Part shown: piece after piece, positions 1 through 7,375 of the stretch
Layout of the letters: every line of letters starts with the position of its first letter
Numbering within the stretch: the first letter of the stretch is position 1
Origin: Syntrophomonas sp. UBA4807
Lineage (GTDB): Bacteria; Bacillota; Syntrophomonadia; Syntrophomonadales; Syntrophomonadaceae
Assembly: GCA_002402575.1 (NCBI GenBank)
Contig: DHGD01000137.1
Span: 1 to 14,150 of the forward strand
DNA length: 14,150 nt
Direction: 5' to 3'
Notes under the pieces: model-generated
The model's input: the letters and a program-made list of their open reading frames with translations, nothing else
What the model was told of the DNA's origin: nothing
Database searches by the model: none
Made by a program: the position numbers and the translations under genes

Positions 1-720
1 CGTCTGGGCTTTCCCATCAACTGCCGGGGGGTGGCCCAAGTACTCGAGGCGTCGCAATTGCCCGGTGTCAAAACCGAGGGTATAATGACCCATTTCGCCG
101 AAGCGGACGGCCCGGACCGAACCTATACCCTTGAACAAATTAAGCGTTTTCGGAAATTCAACCTGGAGCTGGAAAAAAGCGGCTTATATATCCCTATCAA
201 ACATTGTGCCAACAGCGCTGCTGTCGTTAGTTTCCCCGAGGCTCATTTCGACATGGTGCGTGCCGGAATAATGCTTTATGGGCTTTCCCCTTCATCATAT
301 CTGAAGAGCATGGACTTGGATATAATTCCCGCTATGACGCTTAAGAGCAGGGTCAGCTTTGTCAAAACCCTGCCCGCCGGAGAATCGGTGAGTTACGGGC
401 GAACCTTCAGCTGCAGCGAGGATACCCGGGTAGCTACCGTGCCTATCGGGTATGCGGATGGATACAACCGGCTTTTATCCAATCGTGCCTATGCCGTGAT
501 CAAGGGATTAAAGGCGCCATTAATAGGCAATGTATGTATGGATCAATGTATGTTTGCTATCCCCCAGGGTGCTGACATCAGGATTGGCGATGAGGTCATC
601 CTGTTTGGCCGGCCTGAACAGGGTATTACCGCTGACGATCTGGCTGACATGATAGGGACTATCAATTATGAGATCGTAACCACCATTACTTCACGAGTGC
701 CCCGAACTTACAAGGAATAA
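1..720 (+). CDS. alr: Alanine racemase, C-terminal part (5' end outside window)
   Basis: PLP-dependent interconversion of L- and D-alanine, supplying D-alanine for peptidoglycan. The reading frame is open from the first base, so the gene starts upstream. 239 residues are visible of a usual 370-390; the PLP-lysine end is missing. Visible family motifs, in order: RLGF at the left edge, ANSAA, a VRAGIMLYGLSPS stretch, SYGRTF with the second catalytic tyrosine, IGYADGYNR, and GNVCMDQ. It ends with TAA. The MazE/MazF pair downstream matches the common Firmicute arrangement. A GTG at 31 could look like a start but lies inside conserved sequence. The identity is secure from the motifs. Confidence 0.95.
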   Translation, partial: RLGFPINCRGVAQVLEASQLPGVKTEGIMTHFAEADGPDRTYTLEQIKRFRKFNLELEKSGLYIPIKHCANSAAVVSFPEAHFDMVRAGIMLYGLSPSSYLKSMDLDIIPAMTLKSRVSFVKTLPAGESVSYGRTFSCSEDTRVATVPIGYADGYNRLLSNRAYAVIKGLKAPLIGNVCMDQCMFAIPQGADIRIGDEVILFGRPEQGITADDLADMIGTINYEIVTTITSRVPRTYKE

Positions 721-736
721 TGGGCAATTATTGGAT

Positions 737-766
737 TTGCGAAGTTGCCGGGCCTGACCCTATAAT
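737..766 (+). promoter_or_regulatory. Candidate sigma-A promoter for mazEF
   Basis: TTGCGA (737-742), an 18-bp spacer and a perfect TATAAT (761-766) lie in the 58-82 bp gap between alr and mazE. Transcription would begin near 773. That leaves about 30 nt of leader if MazE starts at 803, but almost none if it starts at 779, which supports the later start. The pair could also be read through from alr. Confidence 0.55.
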
Positions 767-802
767 ATAGTATCAGGATTGGCTAAGCCGGAGGTGTTCG
801 TT

Positions 803-1069
803 TTGCCCGCCTCGAAGAGAATAATCATAACGGTGCCTGAAGCTCTGTTGTTTGAAATGGATTCGGTAACGGAGACTGAGAGCAAAAATCGCAGTGAAAT
901 TGTACGCGAGGCGATCCGCTTCTATCTGGGAGAACGCAGGCGGCTTCTGGCCCGGGAGCAGATGAAAAAAGGTTACCTGGAAATGGCGCAGATAAATTTG
1001 CGTATTGCGTGTGAAAATATAGGAGAAGAAGAGGCCTGGGTTATTTGTTTAGAAAAACTTATGGAGTGA
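803..1069 (+). CDS. mazE: MazE/EndoAI-type antitoxin, ribbon-helix-helix
   Basis: Antitoxin that neutralises the downstream MazF endoribonuclease and, by family, represses its own promoter as a dimer. Residues about 5-45 fit a ribbon-helix-helix DNA-binding fold (a short beta strand KRIIITVPEAL, then NRSEIVREAIRFYL). The tail at 54-88, starting MKKGYLEMAQINL, resembles the toxin-binding tail of Bacillus subtilis EndoAI. I chose the TTG at 803 (88 aa) because GGAGGTG ends 6 nt before it and the N-terminus then matches the EndoAI length. The in-frame TTG at 779 adds 8 residues but has no good ribosome binding site and would sit almost on the predicted transcription start. Only 9 bases separate it from mazF. 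Confidence 0.88.
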   Translation: MPASKRIIITVPEALLFEMDSVTETESKNRSEIVREAIRFYLGERRRLLAREQMKKGYLEMAQINLRIACENIGEEEAWVICLEKLME

Positions 1070-1078
1070 GGGCTTCCC

Positions 1079-1426
1079 ATGATAAAAAGGGGTGAAATAT
1101 ACTACGCTCAGCTGAATCCGGTGGTGGGGTCGGAACAAGGCGGGATACGGCCGGTTCTGGTGGTACAGAATGACATCGGCAATCAGTACAGCCCGACCAC
1201 CATTATCCTGGCCATCACCTCCCAGATCAATAAAGCCAAGCTCCCTACCCATGTGGAATTAAAAGGAGAAGAGTTTGGTCTGGAAAGGGATTCGGTGATC
1301 CTGGCGGAACAGATCCGCACCATAGATAAAACCCGCTTGAAGCAACGCATTTCGGCCTTAAACGAGGAAGTCATGCAAAGAGTTAATACCGCCCTGAGTG
1401 TTAGCATCGGCTTAAACGAAATCTGA
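1079..1426 (+). CDS. mazF: MazF/EndoA-type mRNA interferase toxin
   Basis: Sequence-specific endoribonuclease that cuts mRNA when released from MazE; cytoplasmic dimer. The 115-residue length is typical. The protein follows B. subtilis EndoA closely from end to end: GEIYYAQL, the loop GSEQGG, RPVLVVQND, a TSQI strand, KAKLPTHVEL, ERDSVILAEQIRTIDK. R24 and T47 correspond to the catalytic R25 and T48 of EndoA. The ATG lies 9 bases after the mazE stop, with a GAGGG ribosome binding site. A strong terminator follows, so alr-mazE-mazF forms the transcription unit. Nothing suggests inactivation. Confidence 0.95.
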   Translation: MIKRGEIYYAQLNPVVGSEQGGIRPVLVVQNDIGNQYSPTTIILAITSQINKAKLPTHVELKGEEFGLERDSVILAEQIRTIDKTRLKQRISALNEEVMQRVNTALSVSIGLNEI

Positions 1427-1454
1427 TACATAAGCATAGAAGCAAATGAAGCTG

Positions 1455-1479
1455 CAGGTCTTTGGGACCTGTTTTTTTT
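1455..1479 (+). terminator. Rho-independent terminator after mazF
   Basis: Six-bp stem CAGGTC / GACCTG (1455-1460 and 1466-1471) with loop TTTGG, followed immediately by eight T (1472-1479). It lies 28 bases after the mazF stop and ends the toxin-antitoxin unit. Confidence 0.9.
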
Positions 1480-1537
1480 GCCCCACAGTGCGCATATGCT
1501 GTAGGAACTTAAATGTGTAATAGCAGGGGGTTTATAG

Positions 1538-2242
1538 ATGAAAGCAGTTATAGGCATAAGTTGTGATATCTGCACTGACAATGGCTTGCTCACTTTGAGA
1601 CAGCAGTATATTGACGCAGTGTTCCGGGCAGGCGGTACTCCGGTAGTCCTCCCCCCCTCCATGTGCCCCTCTCATGCGGGGAGATGCCTGGAGATATGTC
1701 AGGGCCTTCTCCTGACGGGGGGCGGGGATGTGGATCCCGCTTACTGGGGAGAGCCGCCTTCCCCTGCCTTAGGCTATGTCAGTCCGGTCCGGGACTATTT
1801 TGAAATCACCCTGACAAAAAAAGCCCTGGCTGCTGATATGCCCATACTGGGCATATGCCGGGGAATGCAGGTGATAAATGTCGCCGGCGGCGGAACCCTG
1901 TGCCAGGATTTGCAGACCGGGATGAGCCACCAGCAAAATGCGCCGCGCAGTCAGTTGTTTCATGATATATTAATTAACGTAGAGAGCAAGTTGGGGCAGA
2001 TTTATAAGACCTCCCCGGTGGGGGTGAACAGTTTTCATCATCAGGCTGTAGCCAGGGTGGCTCAGGGGTTCAAGCCAACCGCCGCCAGCCGGGATGGAAC
2101 CATAGAGGCTATGGAGAGAGAAATAGTTGGATTTGTGCTGGGGGTGCAATGGCATCCCGAAGATCTGGATGATAATTGCTCCAGGGCTCTGTTCAGAGAG
2201 TTTGTGGCCTGCGCCCAATCAGCGGCAATTAATATACAGTGA
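1538..2242 (+). CDS. Gamma-glutamyl-gamma-aminobutyrate hydrolase-like class I glutamine amidotransferase (peptidase C26)
   Basis: Probably a cytoplasmic hydrolase of gamma-glutamyl amide bonds, as in PuuD. The 234 residues form one class I glutamine-amidotransferase domain. LTGGGDVDPAYW lies at about 59-70, the nucleophile Cys107 is in GICRGMQ, VNSFHHQA is at 163-170, and His206 with Glu208 in GVQWHPED completes the triad. Length matches the family. The ATG at 1538 follows AGGGGG at 7-8 nt. It lies between the mazF terminator and an amidohydrolase gene about 100 bp downstream; the two may be co-transcribed. The natural substrate cannot be told: no polyamine genes are nearby, so a PuuD pathway role is not supported. 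The family call is firm. Confidence 0.9.
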   Translation: MKAVIGISCDICTDNGLLTLRQQYIDAVFRAGGTPVVLPPSMCPSHAGRCLEICQGLLLTGGGDVDPAYWGEPPSPALGYVSPVRDYFEITLTKKALAADMPILGICRGMQVINVAGGGTLCQDLQTGMSHQQNAPRSQLFHDILINVESKLGQIYKTSPVGVNSFHHQAVARVAQGFKPTAASRDGTIEAMEREIVGFVLGVQWHPEDLDDNCSRALFREFVACAQSAAINIQ

Positions 2243-2328
2243 TTAACAAGGCATATTTTTGAACAGGCAGATTATGCTGGCCGCTCAGGTGAACCGAGCC
2301 GGTTATAAACACATATTATAGGTGTAGG

Positions 2329-2343
2329 GAAAGGAGACCTTTC
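2329..2343 (+). promoter_or_regulatory. Ribosome binding site enclosed in a short hairpin
   Basis: GAAAGG (2329-2334) and CCTTTC (2338-2343) form a 6-bp stem with loop AGA. It contains the AAGGAG ribosome binding site and ends directly before the amidohydrolase ATG at 2344. The pairing is exact, but a role in translation control is only inference. Confidence 0.4.
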
Positions 2344-3489
2344 ATGATAGCGATCACAGGCGGAACCCTCCTGACTATGGATGGGAGAGGGGCTTTTCGG
2401 GGTACCGTAATAGTCGATGGCCCGACTATCCATAGCGTGGGAAGCGCAGTGGAGATACCGCCGGGGTGCACCGTGATAGACGCGCCAGGCAGCTATGTGA
2501 CTCCGGGTTTAATAGACGCCCATACCCATCTCGGTTTGGAAGAAGAGATATACCGTATCGAAGGCGATGACGTCAACGAGATTCATGAACCGGTGACACC
2601 GCAATTGATGGCTGCGGATGGTGTTAATTACTATGATCTGGGATTCAAGGATGCGTTACGCGGCGGAGTTACCCGATCATTATGCATGCCTGGCAGCGCC
2701 AATGTAATTGGCGGTCAGGCGGTTCTCTTAAAGCACCTGGCTCCCCGGGCGGTGCAGATGATCGACCGCAATCCTTGGGGGGTCAAAGCCGCTCTGGGAG
2801 AGAACCCCAAAAGGGTTTATTCCGCGCTTAAGAAAACCCCGGTTACCAGAATGGCGAGCGCCAGTCTGCTGCGGGAAGCTCTATACACAGCCTCCCGGGC
2901 TATGGAAAAAGGGGAGGCCCTCTCGTCCGCGGAGTTTTTCAAGTGGGAACCGATAATGAGGGTATTGAGGAAAGAACAGCCTCTGTTGCTGCATGTGCAT
3001 CGTGCCGACGACATTCTCACAGCATTGCGCATTAAAGAAGAATTTGATTTTAACCTGGTCATTCAGCACGGCACTGAAGCATTTATGGTAGCCGAAGAGT
3101 TGAACCGCCACCAGGTTCCGGTTTGCCTGGGGCCGCTCCTGGTCAACCGCGCCAAAGTGGAGATGAAGGAAGTTTCATTTAAAAATGCCGCTCGTCTGGC
3201 CGAACTGGGGGTAGAATTCTGCCTTATAACCGACCACCCGGTGGTTCCGGTGGAACAACTCCGGGTATGCGCCGCCCTGGCGGCTCGAGAGGGCCTGGCT
3301 GAAGAACAGGCTCTGGCGGCGGTAACTATTAATGCCGCCTCGATAATCGGGGCTGCCGATCGGCTGGGGTCAATTAGCGCCGGCAAGCGCGCCGATTTAG
3401 TCATTTTCGACGGGCATCCCCTGGAATTCCGCTCTCGGATTTGTCAGGTTATGGTGGATGGTTTACTGTGGGGTGAAATTATTGAATAA
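2344..3489 (+). CDS. Metal-dependent amidohydrolase, imidazolonepropionase-like
   Basis: Cytoplasmic metallohydrolase of the amidohydrolase superfamily (COG1228-like); it hydrolyses a C-N bond in an unknown, probably cyclic, substrate. The 381 residues include the N-terminal small beta domain with GLIDAHTHLG (metal ligands H60 and H62), GSANVIGGQAV at about 117-126, ENPKRVY at 153-159, LLHVHRADD with H217/H219, IQHGTEA with H242, TDHPVV with D297, and the closing GSISAGKRADLVIFDGHP (342-359) that returns to the small domain. All expected metal positions are present. The start ATG has AAGGAG 7 nt upstream. The stop overlaps the next small gene. This branch has no firmly assigned substrate that I can name, so no symbol is given. 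Confidence 0.88.
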   Translation: MIAITGGTLLTMDGRGAFRGTVIVDGPTIHSVGSAVEIPPGCTVIDAPGSYVTPGLIDAHTHLGLEEEIYRIEGDDVNEIHEPVTPQLMAADGVNYYDLGFKDALRGGVTRSLCMPGSANVIGGQAVLLKHLAPRAVQMIDRNPWGVKAALGENPKRVYSALKKTPVTRMASASLLREALYTASRAMEKGEALSSAEFFKWEPIMRVLRKEQPLLLHVHRADDILTALRIKEEFDFNLVIQHGTEAFMVAEELNRHQVPVCLGPLLVNRAKVEMKEVSFKNAARLAELGVEFCLITDHPVVPVEQLRVCAALAAREGLAEEQALAAVTINAASIIGAADRLGSISAGKRADLVIFDGHPLEFRSRICQVMVDGLLWGEIIE

Positions 3490-3673
3490 AGGTGATCTGT
3501 TTACTGTATATCTCGACGGGGTGGTCATGACCGTCTGTGTCCTGGGGGTATACAGTGAAGAATATAGCGGCGAGGAAATGGTTATTCTGGCGGTAATAGG
3601 TCAGGAGAATATGGTCCATGTGCCCTTGAATGAGCTGGAATCATTATTTCCCTCACGCAAATACGTAAATTAA
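3482..3673 (+). CDS. Small protein of unknown function
   Basis: I do not recognise this protein. From the TTG at 3482 it has 63 residues: mostly beta-type hydrophobic stretches (LFTVYLDGVVMTVCVLGVY), an acidic centre (EEYSGEE), then VPLNELESLFP near the end. It has no signal peptide and no membrane helix. TTG 3482 has GGGGTG six bases upstream and overlaps the amidohydrolase stop by 8 nt. An ATG at 3458 would lengthen it by 8 residues; a GTG at 3473 is also possible. The overlap suggests translational coupling with the amidohydrolase. It could be spurious, but the reading frame runs 48 codons or more past the upstream gene into otherwise empty DNA and ends before a hairpin, so I favour a real gene. 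Confidence 0.6.
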   Translation: MNKGDLFTVYLDGVVMTVCVLGVYSEEYSGEEMVILAVIGQENMVHVPLNELESLFPSRKYVN

Positions 3674-3691
3674 AATAAAACCGGCAAACAA

Positions 3692-3712
3692 TGAGACCCT
3701 ATGGGGGTCTCA
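3692..3712. terminator. Hairpin between convergent genes, likely terminator
   Basis: Eight-bp stem TGAGACCC / GGGTCTCA with loop TATGG, in the 81-bp gap between the small plus-strand gene and the minus-strand reductase. On the minus strand it is followed by a T-rich tail (TTGTTT, then TTTTATTTT a few bases on), so it suits the reductase best. The plus-strand tail is not a clear T-run, but the hairpin may work both ways. Confidence 0.65.
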
Positions 3713-3754
3713 GCTTGTCAATTGCCATACAATTACATCCCCGGTTTCAATATC

Positions 3755-4720
3755 CTAAGGCGGTGAACAATCAAAGCCGCCTTTGCCCAGGGATTCCTTG
3801 CATTTCAACAAGCAGGTTATTACCCGGTTCACCGGGGTTGGCACCCTTAAGTGCTGCCCCAACTCGACTATGGCGCCATTTAAGGCGTCAATTTCGGTTC
3901 TTCTCCCATTCTGTATGTCCTGCAGCATAGAAGCCCGGTGAGACGCAGTGGAAGGTACCAACTGACCATAAAAAACCTCCCGGTAAGCCCCGGCATCTTT
4001 GAACGGGGTTGGTTGGCCATGGGCCTTCAAGACCGCGAAAATCTCTTCGATTATGCCATCCATAAGCTCACGGCTCCATTCCATTTCCGCCAGCCGTCCA
4101 TAAGGCACTTCCAGTATGGCTCCCAGAGGATTTAAAGCTGAATTGTAAATGATTTTGGCCCATACGTATTCCATTATGTCAGGGGAGTAACGGGTGGGTA
4201 CGCCCGCCTGAGAGAATATGTCAGCCCATTGCCGCAGGATATAAGCTTCTATGAGCCGGTGGGGATGACCCAGGAGAACATCGTCGGCTATTACGGTAAC
4301 CTCTGACAGGCCTGGGCTGATGGCCACCGCCCCAAAGATAACCCGGCCCAAAATGAGCCGCTCAGGGGGTATGAAATCCACGGCCCGCTCATAATTGCCA
4401 TAGCCGTTTTGCGCCAGGAATACAAAGGTGTTATTCTTAATTAAAGCCTTTATCTGGCTGCAAACCGCCGCGGTTTGATATGCCTTGACGGTTATAATAA
4501 TCAAGTCAAAATCAATATCGCTCAACTGGCTCCAAGCTTCTGCAGTGTCGTCCAGGTGGGCGTGATGTTCTCCCCAGATGCCTGTGATCCTGACGCCTTG
4601 CTCCTTAATGGCGGATGTCACTGCAGCTCTGTCAATACCGCTGACTTGATGCCCGGCCTTTTTTAACAGACATGAATAGACCGTTCCCAGGGCGCCCAGG
4701 CCGAATACTAAAATTTTCAT
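3755..4720 (-). CDS. panE: 2-dehydropantoate 2-reductase (ketopantoate reductase family)
   Basis: NADPH-dependent reduction of 2-dehydropantoate to pantoate in pantothenate/CoA synthesis, or a related 2-oxo acid reduction. The 321 residues show the family order: Rossmann nucleotide site GLGALG (7-12), VKAYQT (78-83), QNGYGN (104-109), then the C-terminal helical domain with catalytic K189 and N193/N197 (WAKIIYNSALNPLGA), and the signature SMLQDIQNGRRTEIDALNGAI (264-284) with S264 and E276. I chose the ATG at 4720 because AAGGTG ends about 6 nt before it; an upstream TTG at 4726 touches that site. The gene is isolated, with no panB/panC/panD nearby. Paralogues of this family are common, so the pantothenate role is likely but not proven. 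Confidence 0.85.
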   Translation of the reverse strand: MKILVFGLGALGTVYSCLLKKAGHQVSGIDRAAVTSAIKEQGVRITGIWGEHHAHLDDTAEAWSQLSDIDFDLIIITVKAYQTAAVCSQIKALIKNNTFVFLAQNGYGNYERAVDFIPPERLILGRVIFGAVAISPGLSEVTVIADDVLLGHPHRLIEAYILRQWADIFSQAGVPTRYSPDIMEYVWAKIIYNSALNPLGAILEVPYGRLAEMEWSRELMDGIIEEIFAVLKAHGQPTPFKDAGAYREVFYGQLVPSTASHRASMLQDIQNGRRTEIDALNGAIVELGQHLRVPTPVNRVITCLLKCKESLGKGGFDCSPP

Positions 4721-4951
4721 AATCAATCACCTTAATCATATTGAGATATTGCTTAAATCATATCAAGCATATATATGGTAAGTATTATACTTTATCGCAC
4801 CGCTGCTGACAGAATTTTTCTTCAGCTTAGCGCGGGTATCAATTGCCGCAATCGGTCCATCCGGGTTTGCGGAGAGGTCGCCAGTAGGGCTTATCAATGC
4901 TGAACACCTGGCGCCAAGGCAGGTATTAAAACAAGGGAAAGGGAGAATGCC

Positions 4952-5728
4952 ATGCCAGATTATACTTATGTAGACCAGTCTCCAGCGCTGCAGTATCTTT
5001 TTTATCCCCGTCAGGAATGCTCGGGCAATCCTTCAGGAAGTTATGACTATTATGTTGAGGTGGAAAAAGATATAAAGTTAGCATGCCGTTTTTATCCGGC
5101 TGACCCGGCCTGGCCATGGCTGCTGTATTTTCATGGCAACGGTGAGATTGCCAGTGATTACGATGAAATAGCTCCGTTTTACCAAATTTGCCGGCTCAAT
5201 CTGGTGGTGGCCGATTATCGCGGCTATGGTCTGAGTCAGGGCCGGCCTACGGTCAGCAGTGTGGCGAGTGATGCCGAAAAGGTTTTCAAAGCTGTTAAAC
5301 AGGAGGTGCTGCGGCGCTATGAGGTATCAGACTGGTGGGTAATGGGGCGTTCTATGGGCAGCATCGCGGCGCTCCAGCTAGCCTGGCAATCACCTGCTGA
5401 ATTAAAGGGATTCATAATCGAAAGCGGCTTTGCCAGCGTGACCCGCCTGATAACCCATCTGGGCATTATGGCCCCTAATGCTGCGCTTAAGAGCATTGAA
5501 GAGGCTTGCTTCAACATGATTGCCGGGATTAAGATCCCGGGTTTGATATTGCACGGAGATCGTGACACTGTGGTTCCCTGGAGTGAAGGCAAACTCATCT
5601 ATGATGCCCTGGGCAGCATTGATAAGCAAATGCTTACTATACCCGGAGCCTCTCACAACGATATCATCTGTTGCGACATGCCACGGTATTTCGGGGCTAT
5701 ACAAGGCTTCATTTATCAGCCCCGCTGA
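4952..5728 (+). CDS. Alpha/beta hydrolase (serine hydrolase)
   Basis: Cytoplasmic serine hydrolase of the alpha/beta fold, similar in layout to the BEM46/ABHD-like group; substrate unknown. In its 258 residues, FHGNGE (60-65) is the oxyanion-hole loop, ADYRGYGLSQG (87-97) is conserved, GRSMG holds nucleophile Ser134, HGDRDTVVP (201-209) holds the acid (probably D205), and GASHND holds His235. The triad is complete. There is no signal peptide. The ATG follows an AAGGGAG-like site. A 230-bp gap with AT-rich promoter-like sequence separates it from the divergent reductase. The downstream HD gene begins within about 40 bp, so the two are probably one operon. Confidence 0.88.
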   Translation: MPDYTYVDQSPALQYLFYPRQECSGNPSGSYDYYVEVEKDIKLACRFYPADPAWPWLLYFHGNGEIASDYDEIAPFYQICRLNLVVADYRGYGLSQGRPTVSSVASDAEKVFKAVKQEVLRRYEVSDWWVMGRSMGSIAALQLAWQSPAELKGFIIESGFASVTRLITHLGIMAPNAALKSIEEACFNMIAGIKIPGLILHGDRDTVVPWSEGKLIYDALGSIDKQMLTIPGASHNDIICCDMPRYFGAIQGFIYQPR

Positions 5729-5764
5729 TTCTTGATACATAAGTTTAAGGAAATACGTTTAAGA

Positions 5765-6553
5765 ATGATTATGACCGGCCTGATCAATCAAATAAAGACC
5801 CGGCCCGAAGTATTGCAACCGGAACCCTTGCGGGCTTATCGGCTGGCTTTGCTGGCGGCCCGCTTTAACTACCCTGTCGAGCGCCTCCCCGGGGGAGCGA
5901 TTGCCGCAGCAGACTTCAGTAAAATAAACCGCAGCCAAGTGTTGCGCCAACTGAGCAGATTTTTGCTCACATCGGAAAAACCTTCCAGGGGATTGCTTTA
6001 CCTGCTCCAAACCGGGGTGCTGGAAAAGGTTCACCCTCTGCTCTTTGCACAAGTAGGATGCAAACAGGAAATCAGCCATCATCCTGAAGGAGATGTTTTT
6101 CAACACACCCTCCTGGTGGTTGACCAGTGCCGGCTGCGTCTGCATCTATCCCGACATCCCCAGAGCCTGATGCTGGCGGCGCTGCTGCATGATGTAGGCA
6201 AACCAGTAACCACCGGTTACCATAAGGGCAAGATCACCTCTTATGGACACGATGTAAAAGGCAGCAAATTAGCGGCGGAATTTCTAAGGGAGCACCAGGC
6301 TCCAAAAGTGGTGACAAAAGCGGTGCGGCAGCTGGTTAGAGAGCATATGCAGCCGGTGTTGCTGTTCAAACAAAAGGACAAAATCAGTGACAATGCTATC
6401 AGACGGCTAGGGGACCGGGTGGATGTAAATGAATTGTTGCTGCTTTCAGAAGCTGACTATCTGGGGAGGGGGATGGAAAGCGATTACCAGCCGATCAAAA
6501 AGTGGATTGAGGGCCGCATGGCGAGGCTGAAGCCGGGCACATATCATGGCTGA
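5765..6553 (+). CDS. HD-domain phosphohydrolase related to the HD part of CCA-adding enzymes
   Basis: Likely a metal-dependent phosphohydrolase or phosphodiesterase. The ordered HD pattern is complete: H114 (VFQHTLLV), H142-D143 (LLHDVGKP), H162 (GHDVKGS), H194 (REHMQP) and D231 (SEADYLGRG). This arrangement and the spacing resemble the HD domain attached to bacterial tRNA nucleotidyltransferases, yet the roughly 100 residues before it show no nucleotidyltransferase GS-DxD motif. It is therefore a standalone HD protein with a short helical N-terminus. The start is uncertain: ATG 5765 (262 aa), ATG 5771, or TTG 5732, three bases after the hydrolase stop; none has a strong ribosome binding site. 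Same strand as, and close to, the alpha/beta hydrolase. The substrate cannot be told. Confidence 0.82.
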   Translation: MIMTGLINQIKTRPEVLQPEPLRAYRLALLAARFNYPVERLPGGAIAAADFSKINRSQVLRQLSRFLLTSEKPSRGLLYLLQTGVLEKVHPLLFAQVGCKQEISHHPEGDVFQHTLLVVDQCRLRLHLSRHPQSLMLAALLHDVGKPVTTGYHKGKITSYGHDVKGSKLAAEFLREHQAPKVVTKAVRQLVREHMQPVLLFKQKDKISDNAIRRLGDRVDVNELLLLSEADYLGRGMESDYQPIKKWIEGRMARLKPGTYHG

Positions 6554-6599
6554 GGATTCAGTCCCCCTGGCGGGTCTAAGCTGTGCCGGCGGTGAAGGC

Positions 6600-7166
6600 T
6601 CAGGTCGGGCTGGTGACGGAGTGCTGATAGCTGAGATAGTGTTTGCCCGCAATAATGCTGCCGATCACAGCCATCCAGGGCTGCGGCCCCATATTGAAAG
6701 CTAATACCACCATGGCGATTCCGCCTGCTATCGATGACAAATCAGACTGTCGCCACACCATATAAGTCAATAACCAGGCTATAATAAAAACCGCTATGGC
6801 GGCAGGCTGCATAGCCCATAACAGGCCCCCCAGGGTAGTGGCCAAACCCTTGCCCCCCAAAAATCCCAGCCAAACCGGACAGACATGCCCGGCTACCGCT
6901 GCGGCCACCCCCATGAGGGGGTCGCGGCCCGCATATTCCGCCAGCCAGGCTGCCACCGCCCCTTTGCCGCAATCAGCTGCAAATACTGCCAGGGCAGGCA
7001 GCCAACCCATAATCAAACGGGTATTCATTGTTCCCATGTTGCCTGAACCGTGTTCGCGGATATCCAATCTGAAAAACGCCTTGCCCAGGAGATATGCGCT
7101 GGGTATGCTCCCCAACAGGTAGCACAAGGCAACGATTGCTGCGGCTATCATATATTCGGAACCCAT
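6600..7166 (-). CDS. PlsY-like glycerol-3-phosphate acyltransferase, divergent C-terminus
   Basis: Integral membrane protein of the PlsY family, which transfers acyl from acyl phosphate to glycerol-3-phosphate at the first step of phospholipid synthesis. The 188 residues have a hydrophobic N-terminal helix, LLGSIPSAYLLGK (17-29), motif 1 as GSGNMGTMNTR (40-50; the usual form is close to GSGNxGATN), AGHVCPVWLGFLGGKGLAT (92-110) with motif 2, and several further membrane helices. The usual third motif near the end (a basic stretch with conserved N and E) is not visible; the tail is HYLSYQHSVTSPT. It may therefore be a paralogue with altered function rather than the housekeeping enzyme. The ATG follows a run of seven G about 9 nt upstream. 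Confidence 0.82.
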   Translation of the reverse strand: MGSEYMIAAAIVALCYLLGSIPSAYLLGKAFFRLDIREHGSGNMGTMNTRLIMGWLPALAVFAADCGKGAVAAWLAEYAGRDPLMGVAAAVAGHVCPVWLGFLGGKGLATTLGGLLWAMQPAAIAVFIIAWLLTYMVWRQSDLSSIAGGIAMVVLAFNMGPQPWMAVIGSIIAGKHYLSYQHSVTSPT

Positions 7167-7190
7167 AAACGCGTTCCCCCCCTGCCTTAG

Positions 7191-7221
7191 ATTATAACTC
7201 GGAAATAGGCTCGATCTCCAA
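7191..7221 (-). promoter_or_regulatory. Candidate promoter for the PlsY-like gene
   Basis: On the minus strand, TTGGAG (7216-7221) and TATAAT (7191-7196) are separated by 19 bp, longer than ideal. Transcription would begin near 7184, just before the G-run used as ribosome binding site. The -10 is perfect but the spacing is weak. Confidence 0.4.
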
Positions 7222-7280
7222 CCGGTTTTACGTGGGAGTCGTGCCTATATTATTTTATGCCTTTAAGCGTCTGGCATATG

Positions 7281-7370
7281 CTTCGCGCCAGGTGCGGGGG
7301 GGAGGACCGAAACCTGGAGAACGGTTACTGGCGGCGGGCCCCTTCGCGCCAGGGTACGGGGGAGGGCAGG
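7281..7370 (+). repeat. Imperfect direct repeat of about 25 bp, GC-rich
   Basis: CTTCGCGCCAGG followed by a G-rich run begins at 7281 and again at 7342 (61 bp apart). The two tails, GTGCGGGGGGGAGG-like and GTACGGGGGAGGG-like, are also similar. It lies in the non-coding 7167-7447 gap, where I see no gene. The rest of that gap holds a PlsY promoter candidate at one end and the regulator terminator at the other. Confidence 0.5.
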
Positions 7371-7375
7371 CTGTT

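Noticed and set aside
1183..1662. 159-residue minus-strand frame across mazF and the C26 peptidase start
   Set aside because: It crosses the mazF terminator and is antisense to two clear genes.
3691..4135. Two plus-strand reading frames opposite the ketopantoate reductase
   Set aside because: Both are antisense to conserved parts of the reductase and have no recognisable motifs; one begins inside the terminator hairpin.
4721..4951. Promoters in the AT-rich gap between the divergent reductase and alpha/beta hydrolase
   Set aside because: A minus-strand TATAAT at 4784-4789 is present, but no acceptable -35 at 16-18 bp could be found, and the plus strand has only weak boxes.
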